Shown: positions 16,932 through 25,477 of the stretch, piece after piece
Position numbering within the stretch: position 1 is the stretch's first letter
Layout of the letters: every line of letters begins with the position of its first letter
NCBI RefSeq assembly: GCF_004114425.1
Contig: NZ_RDQF01000019.1
Span: 1-64,000 of the forward strand
Reading direction: 5' to 3'
Length of the DNA stretch: 64,000 bases
From: Bradyrhizobium vignae
GTDB lineage: Bacteria; Pseudomonadota; Alphaproteobacteria; Rhizobiales; Xanthobacteraceae
Notes under the pieces: model-generated
Databases searched by the model: none
What the model was told of the DNA's origin: nothing
Seen by the model: only the letters and a program-made list of their open reading frames with translations
Position numbers and translations under genes: made by a program

Positions 16932-17393
16932 TCATCGCCGCGGCTGCCGCTCCTGCATCTCAATCCAGATTTGCTCGCCCGTGATCCGCACCGTATAAAG
17001 CCGCAGCGGCGGGCTCGACCATCCCGAATTGATCGCACCGTCGCACAGATCGAACGATGCGGCGTGACGCGGGCAGTACAGCCGCCCTGCCCTCACCTGC
17101 CCCAAGCCGAGATCCGCCTGCTCGTGCGGGCACGCGCGATCGCATGCGATGATATCGCCCTCGTTCCAGATCACGAGCACGTCGAGGCCCGCGACGTGTA
17201 CGCGAACGATCGTCTCCGCCTTCAGCCGGTCGAGATCGCAGACCGCTCTCCAGGCTGAAATCCAGTCCGCGGAGGGATCGGCATGGCTGAGCGAGCCGCC
17301 GATCGTGCCGCGGTTGCGCACCGGGCGATAAGCGATGTTGGCGGCGACGCCGCGCATGGCGCCGCGGCGCACCTCCGTGATTGCAGCAATCAA
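16932..17393 (-). CDS. Rieske [2Fe-2S] protein fused to a CoxM-type FAD-binding fragment
   Basis: The 153-residue frame is a chimera. Residues 1-50 match the middle of molybdenum hydroxylase medium subunits (AYRPVRNRGTIGGSLSHADP, the second FAD-binding motif). Residues 51-145 form a complete small Rieske ferredoxin: VCDLDRLKAETIVRVHVAGL and the cluster ligands C-P-H (ACPHEQAD) and C-P-R-H (YCPRHAASFDL). The FAD part lacks its first motif and C-terminal domain, so it cannot bind FAD alone. The simplest reading is an in-frame deletion fusion of two neighbouring genes. The Rieske half could still be a working ferredoxin for an oxygenase, but none is adjacent. Confidence 0.75.
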   Translation of the reverse strand: MIAAITEVRRGAMRGVAANIAYRPVRNRGTIGGSLSHADPSADWISAWRAVCDLDRLKAETIVRVHVAGLDVLVIWNEGDIIACDRACPHEQADLGLGQVRAGRLYCPRHAASFDLCDGAINSGWSSPPLRLYTVRITGEQIWIEMQERQPRR

Positions 17394-17401
17394 ACCTCAC
17401 T

Positions 17402-17415
17402 TCATCGCGCTTTAG
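17402..17415. repeat. Half copy of the intergenic palindromic repeat
   Basis: TCATCGCGCTTTAG is identical to the right arm of the palindrome at 38412-38454. The left arm is absent here. It sits in the short gap upstream of the Rieske chimera gene. Confidence 0.5.
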
Positions 17416-17524
17416 ATCATCCGCCGCCCCGCTCGCGATCAGCGATCGCCTCGACTGGCGGGCACGCGCGCGTTTGGAACACCGCGTCACGCGCCGCGTT
17501 TAATGTCGAAATTGGAGATTTTAG

Positions 17525-17761
17525 ATGACATATCGATTGCTCGCCGCTACCGCCGCTCTCGCGATCATGGGCAGCTTTGCCGCCCCGAGCGCCGCGGTCG
17601 CGCAAGATCGCTATTGCCTGCAGGGCCGGATCTGGGGCTATCCGGGCAATTGCCAGTTCGCCAGTTACAGTCAGTGCATGGCGAGCGCATCGGGAACGAA
17701 CGCCTATTGCGGCATCAATCCCCGCTACGCCTATGCGCGCCGTTACAGGGGATACCGGTGA
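17525..17761 (+). CDS. DUF3551 family small secreted protein
   Basis: A 78-residue protein with a signal peptide (hydrophobic core ATAALAIMGSFAAPSA, cut near AVA-QD, about residue 27). The mature part has four cysteines in the pattern YCLQG..GYPGNCQF..YSQCMASASGTNAYCGINP, which defines the family. Such proteins occur in many copies in Bradyrhizobium and have no known function. Two disulfides in the periplasm are likely. GGAG lies upstream of the ATG. Confidence 0.93.
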   Translation: MTYRLLAATAALAIMGSFAAPSAAVAQDRYCLQGRIWGYPGNCQFASYSQCMASASGTNAYCGINPRYAYARRYRGYR

Positions 17762-17798
17762 TCAGCCCACGCCTCCACATCGGCAACAGGCGCGCGTC

Positions 17799-18809
17799 TT
17801 GACCGATCCCACAGCAGAGCCGAGCGGCACGACGCCAGCAGAGCGCCCCCTCACTGCCATCGCATTCTCCGGCGGTCTCGGCCTCGGCGCGTATCATGGC
17901 GGTGTGTTTGAAGCGCTCACCTCTCTTTTGTTGCCGATCGACTGGGTGACGGGCTCATCGGCAGGGGCCATTACTGCCGCACTGATCGCGGGGAGCCCGA
18001 GTGCCGAGCGGCTACGCAATCTACGCAGCTATTGGCATGCGCCAAGCAGTCCAGCCGGAGTGCCGAACGCGGGCCGCCATACCTTCGCCTGGCTGAGCTC
18101 GATCAACACGCGCGTGCTGGGTCGTCAGGGCTTCTTCCATCCCCGCCTTCCGATTCCGACATCTCACTTCGCCGGCCTTTACGACCTCGGCCCGACCCGC
18201 GAACGCCTTCAGCAGTTGATCGATTTCGGACGTCTGAACGACGGCGATCCGCGCATCACGATCTGCGCCACGGACCTGGAAAGCGGCGATGCCGTGCTGT
18301 TCGACTCCTCGTCCGAGCGGATCGAAATCGACCATATCCTGGCCAGTTGCGGATTCCTCCCTGAATTCGCTCCGATGCAGATCGCCGGCCGGTGGCTCGG
18401 CGATGGCGGGTTCGCGTTGAACGCGCCATTCGATCCGATCCTCGAAACTGCGCGACGGCTCCGCCTCTATGTCGTCGATCTCTTTCCGCGCGACGGCAAG
18501 GTCCCCGACGGGCTCGAGGCCGCGGCCGAGCGCACGAGCGACCTGACCTTCGGCAACCAGACCTTCCAGCGCCTTGGCTACGCCCTGGAGGCCCGGCAGC
18601 TCCGTGCCGAGCTTCAGGACCTCGATGACGACGACGAGGTCTATCTGCTGAGCTACCGGCCGGGCCGCGAGGAAGCAGGTCCCGAAAAATCCTTCGACCT
18701 GTCGGAGGAGGCCATGGCGCAACGCTGGCGGGCCGGCTTTCTGGACATGCAGTATGCCGCACGCCTGGCCCCGATCCCGAACGGGATCTGCAGCGTGCGG
18801 CGGCTTTAA
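17799..18809 (+). CDS. Patatin-like phospholipase family protein
   Basis: A 336-residue predicted lipid acyl hydrolase. The oxyanion loop is AFSGGLGLGAYHGG (about 22-35), the nucleophile elbow is GSSAG (S54) and the catalytic aspartate is in LGDGGF (D202), completing the Ser-Asp dyad. No signal peptide or membrane segment is evident, so it is probably cytoplasmic. A TTG at 17799 is the only reasonable start that gives family length. Start choice is uncertain, function class is not. Confidence 0.88.
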   Translation: MTDPTAEPSGTTPAERPLTAIAFSGGLGLGAYHGGVFEALTSLLLPIDWVTGSSAGAITAALIAGSPSAERLRNLRSYWHAPSSPAGVPNAGRHTFAWLSSINTRVLGRQGFFHPRLPIPTSHFAGLYDLGPTRERLQQLIDFGRLNDGDPRITICATDLESGDAVLFDSSSERIEIDHILASCGFLPEFAPMQIAGRWLGDGGFALNAPFDPILETARRLRLYVVDLFPRDGKVPDGLEAAAERTSDLTFGNQTFQRLGYALEARQLRAELQDLDDDDEVYLLSYRPGREEAGPEKSFDLSEEAMAQRWRAGFLDMQYAARLAPIPNGICSVRRL

Positions 18810-18818
18810 CGATGTCTC

Positions 18819-19355
18819 TCAATGGCCAGGGCGCGAGCTGCGCTCCATGGGTCGATCGAGGCGCCGGCGAATGTCGCGCGGCAGCTGCGTGAGACCGTCG
18901 TCGGCGGCCATGCCATCGGGCGGAGCAATGGTGGTGATCCCCCAGTTCGCGAGCACAGCCTCCTGCACCGGATTACGCTGCGCGACGAACACGAAGGATT
19001 TCGGCCGGTCCTGACTGTGCCCGGACTCGTCCCAGATCTGCCAGATCCGGTGCAGCAGCAGGCGGATATTGGGATCGGACATGCTGTATCCGATGAAGAG
19101 CAGCGTGCTTCCAAGCGCATCAGCGCGAAAACGGATATCGAGCGGAGAATTGAAGGCGAGCCGATTCGAATTTCTCCGTGCTGAGGCTCCCGTGGCGATC
19201 GCCACTCGCGTTGTGACCTTCACGTGGAGCAATGAGTTGGCAGAAGGGTCGTTCCCGAGCCGATCGTCGCAGCGCGAACGAATACAGAGGCGCAAGAAAT
19301 CCCGAAAAGGACCGGATCGACGCGAGCGGCCGCCAGTCGCCTGGAGCGTTGGCAA
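18819..19355 (-). pseudogene. SIR2-like domain protein, broken gene
   Basis: The frame encodes SPLDIRFRADALGSTLLFIG then YSMSDPNIRLLLHRIWQIWD and RPKSFVFVAQRN, the C-terminal half of SIR2-like domains seen in phage-defence and related NADases. Upstream coding potential is split between frames: GSLSTEKFES, which should precede the SPLDI block, is found one frame over (near 19150-19190). The N-terminal nucleotide-binding part is not recognisable. It lies tail-to-tail with the patatin gene, 9 bases away. I read it as a decayed gene rather than a short functional one. Confidence 0.65.
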
Positions 19356-19385
19356 CTCGAATGCGCGCCAACCAGGTGCACGCTC

Positions 19386-19856
19386 CTACGAGCCGTCGAG
19401 ATCATGAATGACCGGCCGCAGCGGGCCGCTCGGATCGAGCTCGAGCGTTGCCAGCGTAATCGGCAGCTTGAACCGCCGCTTCCCTGCACTTCCCGGATTC
19501 AAGTAGAGCACGCCTTCGGCGGTCTCGATCCGCACGCGGTGGGAATGGCCTGAAACCACGACGTCGATCCCAAGCTCCGCAGGATTGATCGTCAGCTCCT
19601 TGAGGTCGTGCAGGATATGGAAGCAGCGGCCGCCGAGGCGCAGCGTTTGCGTTTCAGGCAAACGTTCAGCCCACGCCCCGCGATCTACATTTCCTCTGAT
19701 CGCGGTAACCGGCGCGATCCGGCAAAGCCCATCCATCACAGCCTGGGTGCCGATATCGCCGGCGTGGATGATGTGCGAGACGCCGGCGAGGCAGTGCTCC
19801 GCCTCCGGCCTCAGCAGCCCATGTGTATCGGCAATCACCCCAATCCTGAACGTCAT
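19386..19856 (-). CDS. YfcE/MJ0936-type metallophosphoesterase
   Basis: A 156-residue phosphodiesterase of normal family length. All five calcineurin-like motifs are present: IADTHG, HAGDIG, RGNVD, a late H (ILHDLKEL) and SGHSHRVR, with LNPGSAGKRR at the C-terminal side. These bind two metal ions. The ATG at 19856 shares one base with the stop of the DUF6894 gene (TGATG), so the two are coupled. Physiological substrate unknown, as for most of this family. Confidence 0.93.
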   Translation of the reverse strand: MTFRIGVIADTHGLLRPEAEHCLAGVSHIIHAGDIGTQAVMDGLCRIAPVTAIRGNVDRGAWAERLPETQTLRLGGRCFHILHDLKELTINPAELGIDVVVSGHSHRVRIETAEGVLYLNPGSAGKRRFKLPITLATLELDPSGPLRPVIHDLDGS

Positions 19857-20074
19857 CAATGCAGCACGTCCAATGGCATCCGGCCGACTTCCTCGCCATC
19901 CTCGTTCGTGACCAGGATCGAGAAGTGACGGCCCTTGAGCTCGGGATGCTCCTCGAGCAGGCGCCTCGCAATCTCTTCGGCAACATCCATGGCTTTCATG
20001 TCATCCGGCAGTTCGGCACCCCTCTCGTCTGCCACGGTTTCGGAATCCACCAAATCAAAATGATAGCGCGGCAC
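19856..20074 (-). CDS. DUF6894 family protein
   Basis: A 72-residue protein (GTG start) reading PRYHFDLVDSETVADERGAE and ending DGEEVGRMPLDVLH. These are the PRYHFDL..G..D..G.eL and ItVtdE.G..v..lpl patterns of a small family common in Bradyrhizobium. The GTG at 20074 is chosen because PRYxF is the usual N-terminus; the longer frame upstream has no similarity. It is coupled to the phosphoesterase. Function unknown. Confidence 0.85.
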   Translation of the reverse strand: MPRYHFDLVDSETVADERGAELPDDMKAMDVAEEIARRLLEEHPELKGRHFSILVTNEDGEEVGRMPLDVLH

Positions 20075-20330
20075 GTCCGGCCCTCGGGTTTTCCCGCAGG
20101 AACGCCCGGTCTCGAACCTTCGTTCCGGCGTGGAGGCCATCTGCGGTTCTGAACAATGAACATCTCGGTTCCCAAGACATTGCAAGCAGCGAGCATTGGC
20201 ACCGCCCACAACCTCGGGGCGTTTCTCCCTCCGTTGAAGTGAACCCCATCATTCGTCGTTCAGTAGACTGGTTACGCGACGCGCCATTGCTGGCCGTCAC
20301 CATCCCTGTCGTCACCATCATGGGACTGCG

Positions 20331-21161
20331 GTGCCGCAGGGTCCGGCGCCCGGGGATCGGCTGTCGCCCACTCAACCCTTCTCCGAATTGAGCTTCCGGC
20401 CACCTCGCATGCTGACGGACGCTCAGATGTGGGGCAGCACGATGTTCGACCAGCTCGCCTGCCGCATCAAGTTCAAGCGCCTGCGCTATGAGGGGCCGTT
20501 CACGCCGCCCTCCGAACAGGGCACGCTGGTCTTCCCTGGAGATTTCGGCATGTTCGAATGGGGCGGCATCGCCGTCGATCCGCGGCGCCAGATTGCGATC
20601 GCAAATCCGCAATCGATTCCCTTCATCTCGCGTCTCGTGCCGCGCGGAAAGGACAATCCGGCGGCGCCCAACGCGGCGCATCCGCCCGGCACCGAGCTCG
20701 GCGTGCAGCCGATGTACGGCGCCCCGTTCGGCGTCGATCTCGGGATTTTCCTCTCGCCGCTCGGCATCCCCTGCCTCGCCCCGCCCTGGGGCAACATCGC
20801 CGCCATCGATCTCAGGACGCACAAGGTGGTCTGGCAGCACCGTATCGGCACGATCCGCGATCAGGCTCCGTTGTCGCTGCCCTTCAAGCTCGGCGTTCCC
20901 ATGATCGGCGGCCCGATCGTGACGGCTGGCGGCATCATCTTCATCTCGGGAACGATGGATGACTACATCCGCGCCTTCGACGTCCGCGACGGCAAAGAGA
21001 TTTGGCAGGCCCGCCTTCCTGCCGGCGGGCAGTCGACGCCGATGACCTACTCAGTCGGCGGCAGGCAATACGTCGTGACCGTCGACGGAGGCCATGGCTC
21101 ATTCGGCACCAAGCTCGGCGACTACGTCCGGGCCTACGCGTTGCCCGAGCGGCGGCAATAG
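20331..21161 (+). pseudogene. gcd: C-terminal third of a membrane-bound PQQ glucose dehydrogenase gene
   Basis: The frame starts abruptly at VPQGPAPGDRLSPTQPFSEL and runs intact through MWGSTMFDQLACRIKFK, SEQGTLVFPGDFGMFEWGG and GIIFISGTMDDYIRAFDV to the natural end. This is the last 276 of about 800 residues of Gcd. The five N-terminal membrane helices and most of the PQQ propeller are missing. The bases before 20331 show no gcd similarity in any frame, so the gene is truncated by a rearrangement. The body has no stops, suggesting recent loss. Its end overlaps the convergent GT9-like gene by 28 bases. Confidence 0.88.
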
Positions 21162-22054
21162 CCGAGCTGCACCTCGAGCGCATCGCGCACTTCGGCGACG
21201 ACATGGCCCCAATCGCCCGGCCGTCTTTGGCGAAACAGCCGCACGCTCGGATACCAGAACGAGTGCGCACCGGATTGAGGCCAGCGCCAGTCGCAATCGG
21301 CATGCAGCAGCACCCAGGCCTCGCATCCGAGCGCTCCCGCAAGATGCGCGACCATGGTGTCGACGCAAATGAGCAGGTCAAGCTGCCGCAGGCGATGGCC
21401 GAGGGCCACGATATCGGGCGTGCTGATCTCCAGCGCACCGAGCGCCGCGAGCTCTTCGCTGCTGGCGCCGCGCTGGAGCGAATAGAGCGCCACGCCCGGT
21501 CCGGCGACATGACGCAGCAAGACGGCCGGAACCTCCCGCCGCTTGTCCCAGTCGCCGACTTTCCAGACCAGGCCGAGGGCCAGACCTTGTTCTCCCCGCA
21601 GCGGCGGAACTGCAGCGGGAGGCAACGCCAGGTAAGGAACGCGCATCTCGACCTGATCCCGCCGCGCCCTGATGGCGTGCGGCACCTCCATGATTTCGAT
21701 ATCGACCTCGAAACCGACCTCGGGCGCTCCATCATGCAGCGGAATCGCGCGATCGACGCCCGTGGCGCCCGCGGCCAGCGGCAGCAGCTCGGGTTGACAC
21801 CACAGGGTGACGCTGCGCGCGATCTCGCGAAGCGCACGCATGAAGCGCAGGAACTGAATGGTGTCGCCGAGTCCGTGATAGCAGCGCACCAGCACGTGCT
21901 TATCTTTCAGATCCTCGCCGCGCCAGATCCGCTGGAGATGCCGCGGGCCGGTGTGCTTGGGCGGATGCGCCGTTTCCAGCAGATCACGATCGTTGATCGC
22001 CCAGGCGCGCGCAAAATCGCCCGCCCTGATCGCCTCAGCCCAACCGCCCGCCAT
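21134..22054 (-). CDS. GT9-like glycosyltransferase (heptosyltransferase-related)
   Basis: A 306-residue protein. VLVRCYHGLGDTIQFLRFM (about 53-71) is the N-terminal lobe motif of GT9/ADP-heptose transferases, and LDLLICVDTMVAHLAGALGC with AWVLLHADCDWRW is the C-terminal donor-site motif. A short N-terminal helical part (AEAIRAGDFARAWAINDRDL) resembles a single TPR unit; longer homologues carry several. It probably adds a sugar to a surface glycan or glycoprotein. It follows the small 22067-22354 gene by 12 bases and overlaps the gcd fragment tail-to-tail. Confidence 0.85.
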   Translation of the reverse strand: MAGGWAEAIRAGDFARAWAINDRDLLETAHPPKHTGPRHLQRIWRGEDLKDKHVLVRCYHGLGDTIQFLRFMRALREIARSVTLWCQPELLPLAAGATGVDRAIPLHDGAPEVGFEVDIEIMEVPHAIRARRDQVEMRVPYLALPPAAVPPLRGEQGLALGLVWKVGDWDKRREVPAVLLRHVAGPGVALYSLQRGASSEELAALGALEISTPDIVALGHRLRQLDLLICVDTMVAHLAGALGCEAWVLLHADCDWRWPQSGAHSFWYPSVRLFRQRRPGDWGHVVAEVRDALEVQLGYCRRSGNA

Positions 22055-22066
22055 TTCGCGCAGTCG

Positions 22067-22354
22067 CTAGTGTCGAACGAATTTGTGGAATCGGCTGAGC
22101 TTGCCGTCCTTGGTTCGGTCCTGGTGCAGGAACGCAATGCCGGCTTCATCGAATTTTTCAAAGAACTCGTCCCAGCTGATGCGGTCCAGCCCTTCGTCCG
22201 GCGGATCGAAATCGATGCGCAGGATTCCGGCGTGGCCATCTTCTTCCGTCGCCTTCACGGTTGCGGGTTTCCCTCCGCGCTCCTCGGCCCATTTCCGAAT
22301 GACATTGTGATCGGTGGTCTGCTGGGCTTCAATATTCTGCGCCTTTGACGTCAT
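22067..22354 (-). CDS. Conserved small protein of unknown function
   Basis: A 95-residue charged protein: HNVIRKWAEERGGKPATVKA, GILRIDFDPPDEG, ISWDEFFEKFDEAGIAFLHQ and a C-terminal SRFHKFV. The pattern is that of a widespread small family, often labelled as a hypothetical or, misleadingly, as a glucan branching enzyme. No signal or membrane segment. GAGG sits seven bases before the ATG. Function not known; it shares a direction and a 12-base gap with the GT9-like gene. Confidence 0.8.
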   Translation of the reverse strand: MTSKAQNIEAQQTTDHNVIRKWAEERGGKPATVKATEEDGHAGILRIDFDPPDEGLDRISWDEFFEKFDEAGIAFLHQDRTKDGKLSRFHKFVRH

Positions 22355-22606
22355 GTCATACCTCGCTTACTGGCCGGGCGATGAGCCCGGCATCGCATCG
22401 AACCATTGGCCGACAAACGCGGACCGAAGCAATTTGTTCTTTCGCTCGGATGCGAAGCAGTCCTGCGACGCAAGCATCATCTTCTTCATCTTCATCATGA
22501 AAGTTCTTCGTTCCCTACGGGCGGCCGGGGATCCTATCCCATGTTAAGCCCGCCGCATTTTATCTACCCGAATCGCGCGCGACGCGACGCTCGGATCTTC
22601 CTGCCA

Positions 22607-22631
22607 GGAACGAACATACCTTCCGCACGTT
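22607..22631 (+). promoter_or_regulatory. EcfG-type general stress promoter ahead of inositol phosphate synthase
   Basis: GGAAC at 22607-22611 and CGTT at 22628-22631, with exactly 16 bases between, match the alphaproteobacterial sigma EcfG consensus (GGAAC-N16/17-CGTT). Transcription would start about 22638, leaving a 40-base leader before the ATG at 22679. The rest of 22355-22678 holds no gene; it also contains a 7-base GC hairpin (22373-22391) near the divergent small gene. Confidence 0.75.
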
Positions 22632-22678
22632 CGCCGACGTACTTACCGACGCCGTCTGTTTCCCGGAGGCTTCATTCC

Positions 22679-23779
22679 ATGCATTCTCGTCTTCAAGACA
22701 GGCGCCGCGTGCGCGTCGGACTCGTCGGCGTCGGCAATTGCGCGAGCTCCTTCGTCCAGGGCCTCTCCTACTACCGGAACGCCAAATCGAACGAGCCGGT
22801 CCCGGGACTGATGAATGCCGAGCTCGGCGGTTACCATATCAGCGACATCCAGATCGCGGCGGCGTTCGACGTCAACGCCGGCAAGGTCGGCCGCGATGTC
22901 GCCGACGCGATTTTCGCGCCACCCAACAACACGCACCGCTTCTCCGATGTCGCGCCGACCGGCGTGATCGTGCAGCGCGGACCGGTCATGGACGGCATCG
23001 GGCACTACCTGACGGACGACGTTCCGATTGCGGACGTGCCGGAGGCTGACGTGTCCGAAATCCTGGCGATGTCCCGCACCGACGTCCTGGTGTCCTATCT
23101 ACCGGTCGGCTCGCAACGCGCCAGCGAATGGTATGCGGCGCGTGCCATCGAAGCGGGCTGCGGCTACGTCAATTGCATTCCCGTCTTCATCGCCTCCAAT
23201 CCGGAGTGGCGGCGCCGCTTCGAGGAGGCCGGCCTGCCGGTCGTCGGGGACGACATCAAGAGCCAGGTCGGCGCCACCATCTTGCATCGCGTGCTCGCCA
23301 ATCTCTTCCGTGACCGCGGCGTGCGGCTCGACCGCACCTATCAGCTCAACGTCGGCGGCAATACCGATTTCAAGAACATGCTGGAACGGGAGCGGCTGAC
23401 CTCGAAGAAGATCTCCAAGACCCAGGCCGTGACCAGCCAGTTCGACGTCCCGATGGACCCTGATAACATCCATGTCGGGCCGAGCGACCACGTGCCGTGG
23501 CTTACCGACCGCAAGCTCGCCTTCATCCGCCTGGAGGGAACGACGTTCGGCGGCGTTCCCCTCAGCGCCGAGGTCAAGCTCGAGGTCTGGGATTCTCCGA
23601 ACTCGGCGGGCGTCGTGATCGACGCAGTGCGCTGCGCCAAGCTCGCCATGGACCGCGGCCAGGCCGGAGCGCTGACCGGTCCTTCCAGCTATTTCATGAA
23701 GTCGCCGCCGCAACAGTTCACCGACGAGGAGGCCGGACGGCGGACACGCGCCTTCATCGACGACAAGGCGTATGCGTGA
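22679..23779 (+). CDS. myo-Inositol-1-phosphate synthase
   Basis: A 366-residue NAD-dependent enzyme turning glucose 6-phosphate into 1L-myo-inositol 1-phosphate. It is of the short prokaryotic type (about 360 residues). Landmarks are the Rossmann motif VGLVGVGNCASS (13-24), NCIPVFIASNPEW, GDDIKSQVGATILHR, LNVGGNTDFKNML and VLVSYLPVGSQ. GGAGG lies nine bases before the ATG. It opens the 15-gene glycan cluster, is preceded by an EcfG-type promoter, and its stop overlaps the next start (TGATG). Inositol phosphate is unusual in rhizobial polysaccharide loci, so it probably forms part of the cluster's product. Confidence 0.93.
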   Translation: MHSRLQDRRRVRVGLVGVGNCASSFVQGLSYYRNAKSNEPVPGLMNAELGGYHISDIQIAAAFDVNAGKVGRDVADAIFAPPNNTHRFSDVAPTGVIVQRGPVMDGIGHYLTDDVPIADVPEADVSEILAMSRTDVLVSYLPVGSQRASEWYAARAIEAGCGYVNCIPVFIASNPEWRRRFEEAGLPVVGDDIKSQVGATILHRVLANLFRDRGVRLDRTYQLNVGGNTDFKNMLERERLTSKKISKTQAVTSQFDVPMDPDNIHVGPSDHVPWLTDRKLAFIRLEGTTFGGVPLSAEVKLEVWDSPNSAGVVIDAVRCAKLAMDRGQAGALTGPSSYFMKSPPQQFTDEEAGRRTRAFIDDKAYA

Positions 23780-24375
23780 TGGTCAAGATCATCCATCTCG
23801 TTCGGCACGGTCATCACGCCCTGCTCGGCCGCGTTCTGTGCGGGCGAATGAGAGGCGTCGAACTCGACGATCTCGGCTGCGAGGACATGGCGCGCTGTGC
23901 CGGGACTCTTTCGCCTCGACCGACGCTCATTCAATCCAGCCCGCAGCGACGGTGCATGCAGTCGGCCTGCATCCTCGCCGCGCATTTCAGACTGCCGGTC
24001 GAGATAGCCCCGGCCCTCGACGAGATCGACTATGGCGAATGGACCGGACGATCATTCGACGACCTGGCGCCGGATTCACGATGGTCGCGCTGGAATGGGC
24101 GACGCGGCACGAGCCGACCGCCGGGCGGCGAGAGCATGCGGTCGCTTCAAAGTCGCATCGTTGCTCATCTGGAGCAACTGCGCCGAGATCGCAATCTCGA
24201 CATCGTCGTCGCCGTCAGTCATGCCGAGCCGATCCGTGCCGCGCTCCTGCACTATTCGCGGACGCCGCTCGACGAGTTTCTCTCGATCGAGATCGATCCA
24301 GCCAGCATCAGCACGCTCCGCGCCGACAGCCGCGGCATGAAGATCACCGGGATCAACCAGCGGGTGCCGGCGTGA
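23779..24375 (+). CDS. Histidine phosphatase family protein
   Basis: A 198-residue protein with the phosphohistidine motif LVRHGHH (H10), the conserved arginine in SPQRRCMQ, the acid loop EIDYGEWTGRSFDD and the second histidine VSHAEPIR. Overlap with the synthase stop (TGATG) indicates coupled translation. A natural inference is that it dephosphorylates inositol 1-phosphate or a phosphorylated glycoside made later in the pathway, much as a phosphatase follows the glycosyl transfer step in mycothiol formation. It could also act on a different sugar phosphate. Confidence 0.88.
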   Translation: MVKIIHLVRHGHHALLGRVLCGRMRGVELDDLGCEDMARCAGTLSPRPTLIQSSPQRRCMQSACILAAHFRLPVEIAPALDEIDYGEWTGRSFDDLAPDSRWSRWNGRRGTSRPPGGESMRSLQSRIVAHLEQLRRDRNLDIVVAVSHAEPIRAALLHYSRTPLDEFLSIEIDPASISTLRADSRGMKITGINQRVPA

Positions 24376-25475
24376 AGATCGTCATCTTCGGCCTGACAAT
24401 CTCCTCCTCCTGGGGCAACGGACACGCCACCCTGTGGCGCGGCCTCTGCAAGCACCTGGCACGGTCGGGATACAGCGTGGTCTTCTTCGAGCGCGACGTT
24501 CCCTACTATGCCGGTGCCAGGGATCTCCACGAACTGCCCGGCGGCGAGCTCCGGCTGTTCTCGAACTGGGACGATGTGCGGCAGGCTGCAAGCGCCGACG
24601 TCCGTGACGCCGACGTCGCGATTGTGACCTCCTATTGTCCCGATGCGGTTGCGGCGACCGACCTGATCTTCTCCGAAGGTCGCGCTATTCCCGTGTTCTA
24701 CGACCTCGATACTCCGGTCACGCTGGCAAGGCTCCTGGCCGGCGAAGCCGTTCCTTATGTCGGCCCGCGCGGCCTGCGGGATTTCGAGCTGGTGCTCAGT
24801 TTTACCGGCGGACCTCGCGTCGCGGATGAATTCCGAGACAGGCTGGGTGCCCGCGACACCCGGCCGCTCTATGGTCACGTCGACACCGACATCCACCGGC
24901 CGGTCGCGCCCCAGCCGCATTATCGCGCCGATTTGTCCTATCTCGGCACCTATTCCGAAGATCGTCAGCGCACGCTCGAGACGCTTTTCGTCGCGCCCGC
25001 GCGGGCGCGCAGGGATCTCCGCTTCCTGATTGGCGGAGCGCAGTATCCGGACGATTTCCCATGGTCGCCCAACATCTATTTCGTGCGGCACCTGCCGCCG
25101 CCTGAGCACGCACCGTTCTTCGCCTCGTCGCGACTGACCCTCAATGTCACGCGCGGGGCCATGGCGGAGATGGGCTGGTGTCCGTCCGGCCGGTTGTTCG
25201 AGGCCGCGGCCTGCGGCGCGCCGCTGCTCAGCGACGATTGGCCGGGAATAGCGGATTTCTTCGCGCCCGGAGAGGAGATCCTGATCGCACGCGACGAGCA
25301 TGACGCGCTCGCCGCACTTGCGATGACGGATGCCGAACTCCGCCGCATGGCCCGGTGCGCCTATGAACGCACCATGGACCAGCACACGTCCGACAAGCGC
25401 GCGCGTGAACTGATCTCGATGCTCGAGCAGATAACGTCGAACCGCGTGAGCCGGCAACAACCCGAGGAGGCCTGA
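24372..25475 (+). CDS. CgeB-like glycosyltransferase (first of four)
   Basis: A 367-residue GT-B protein without signal or membrane segments. The N-terminal lobe starts VIFGLTISSSWGNGHATLWR, and the C-terminal lobe has DLSYLGTYSEDRQRTLETL and the donor-site region GRLFEAAACGAPLLSDDWPG. These are the spore-maturation CgeB/Glyco_trans_1_2 features. It starts with GTG overlapping the previous stop (GTGA). It is a clear paralogue of the gene at 36147-37271, sharing SSWGNGHAT, FYD(L/I)DTPVTLARL and LGTYSEDRQ. Acceptor and donor unknown. Confidence 0.88.
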   Translation: MKIVIFGLTISSSWGNGHATLWRGLCKHLARSGYSVVFFERDVPYYAGARDLHELPGGELRLFSNWDDVRQAASADVRDADVAIVTSYCPDAVAATDLIFSEGRAIPVFYDLDTPVTLARLLAGEAVPYVGPRGLRDFELVLSFTGGPRVADEFRDRLGARDTRPLYGHVDTDIHRPVAPQPHYRADLSYLGTYSEDRQRTLETLFVAPARARRDLRFLIGGAQYPDDFPWSPNIYFVRHLPPPEHAPFFASSRLTLNVTRGAMAEMGWCPSGRLFEAAACGAPLLSDDWPGIADFFAPGEEILIARDEHDALAALAMTDAELRRMARCAYERTMDQHTSDKRARELISMLEQITSNRVSRQQPEEA

Positions 25476-25477
25476 TC

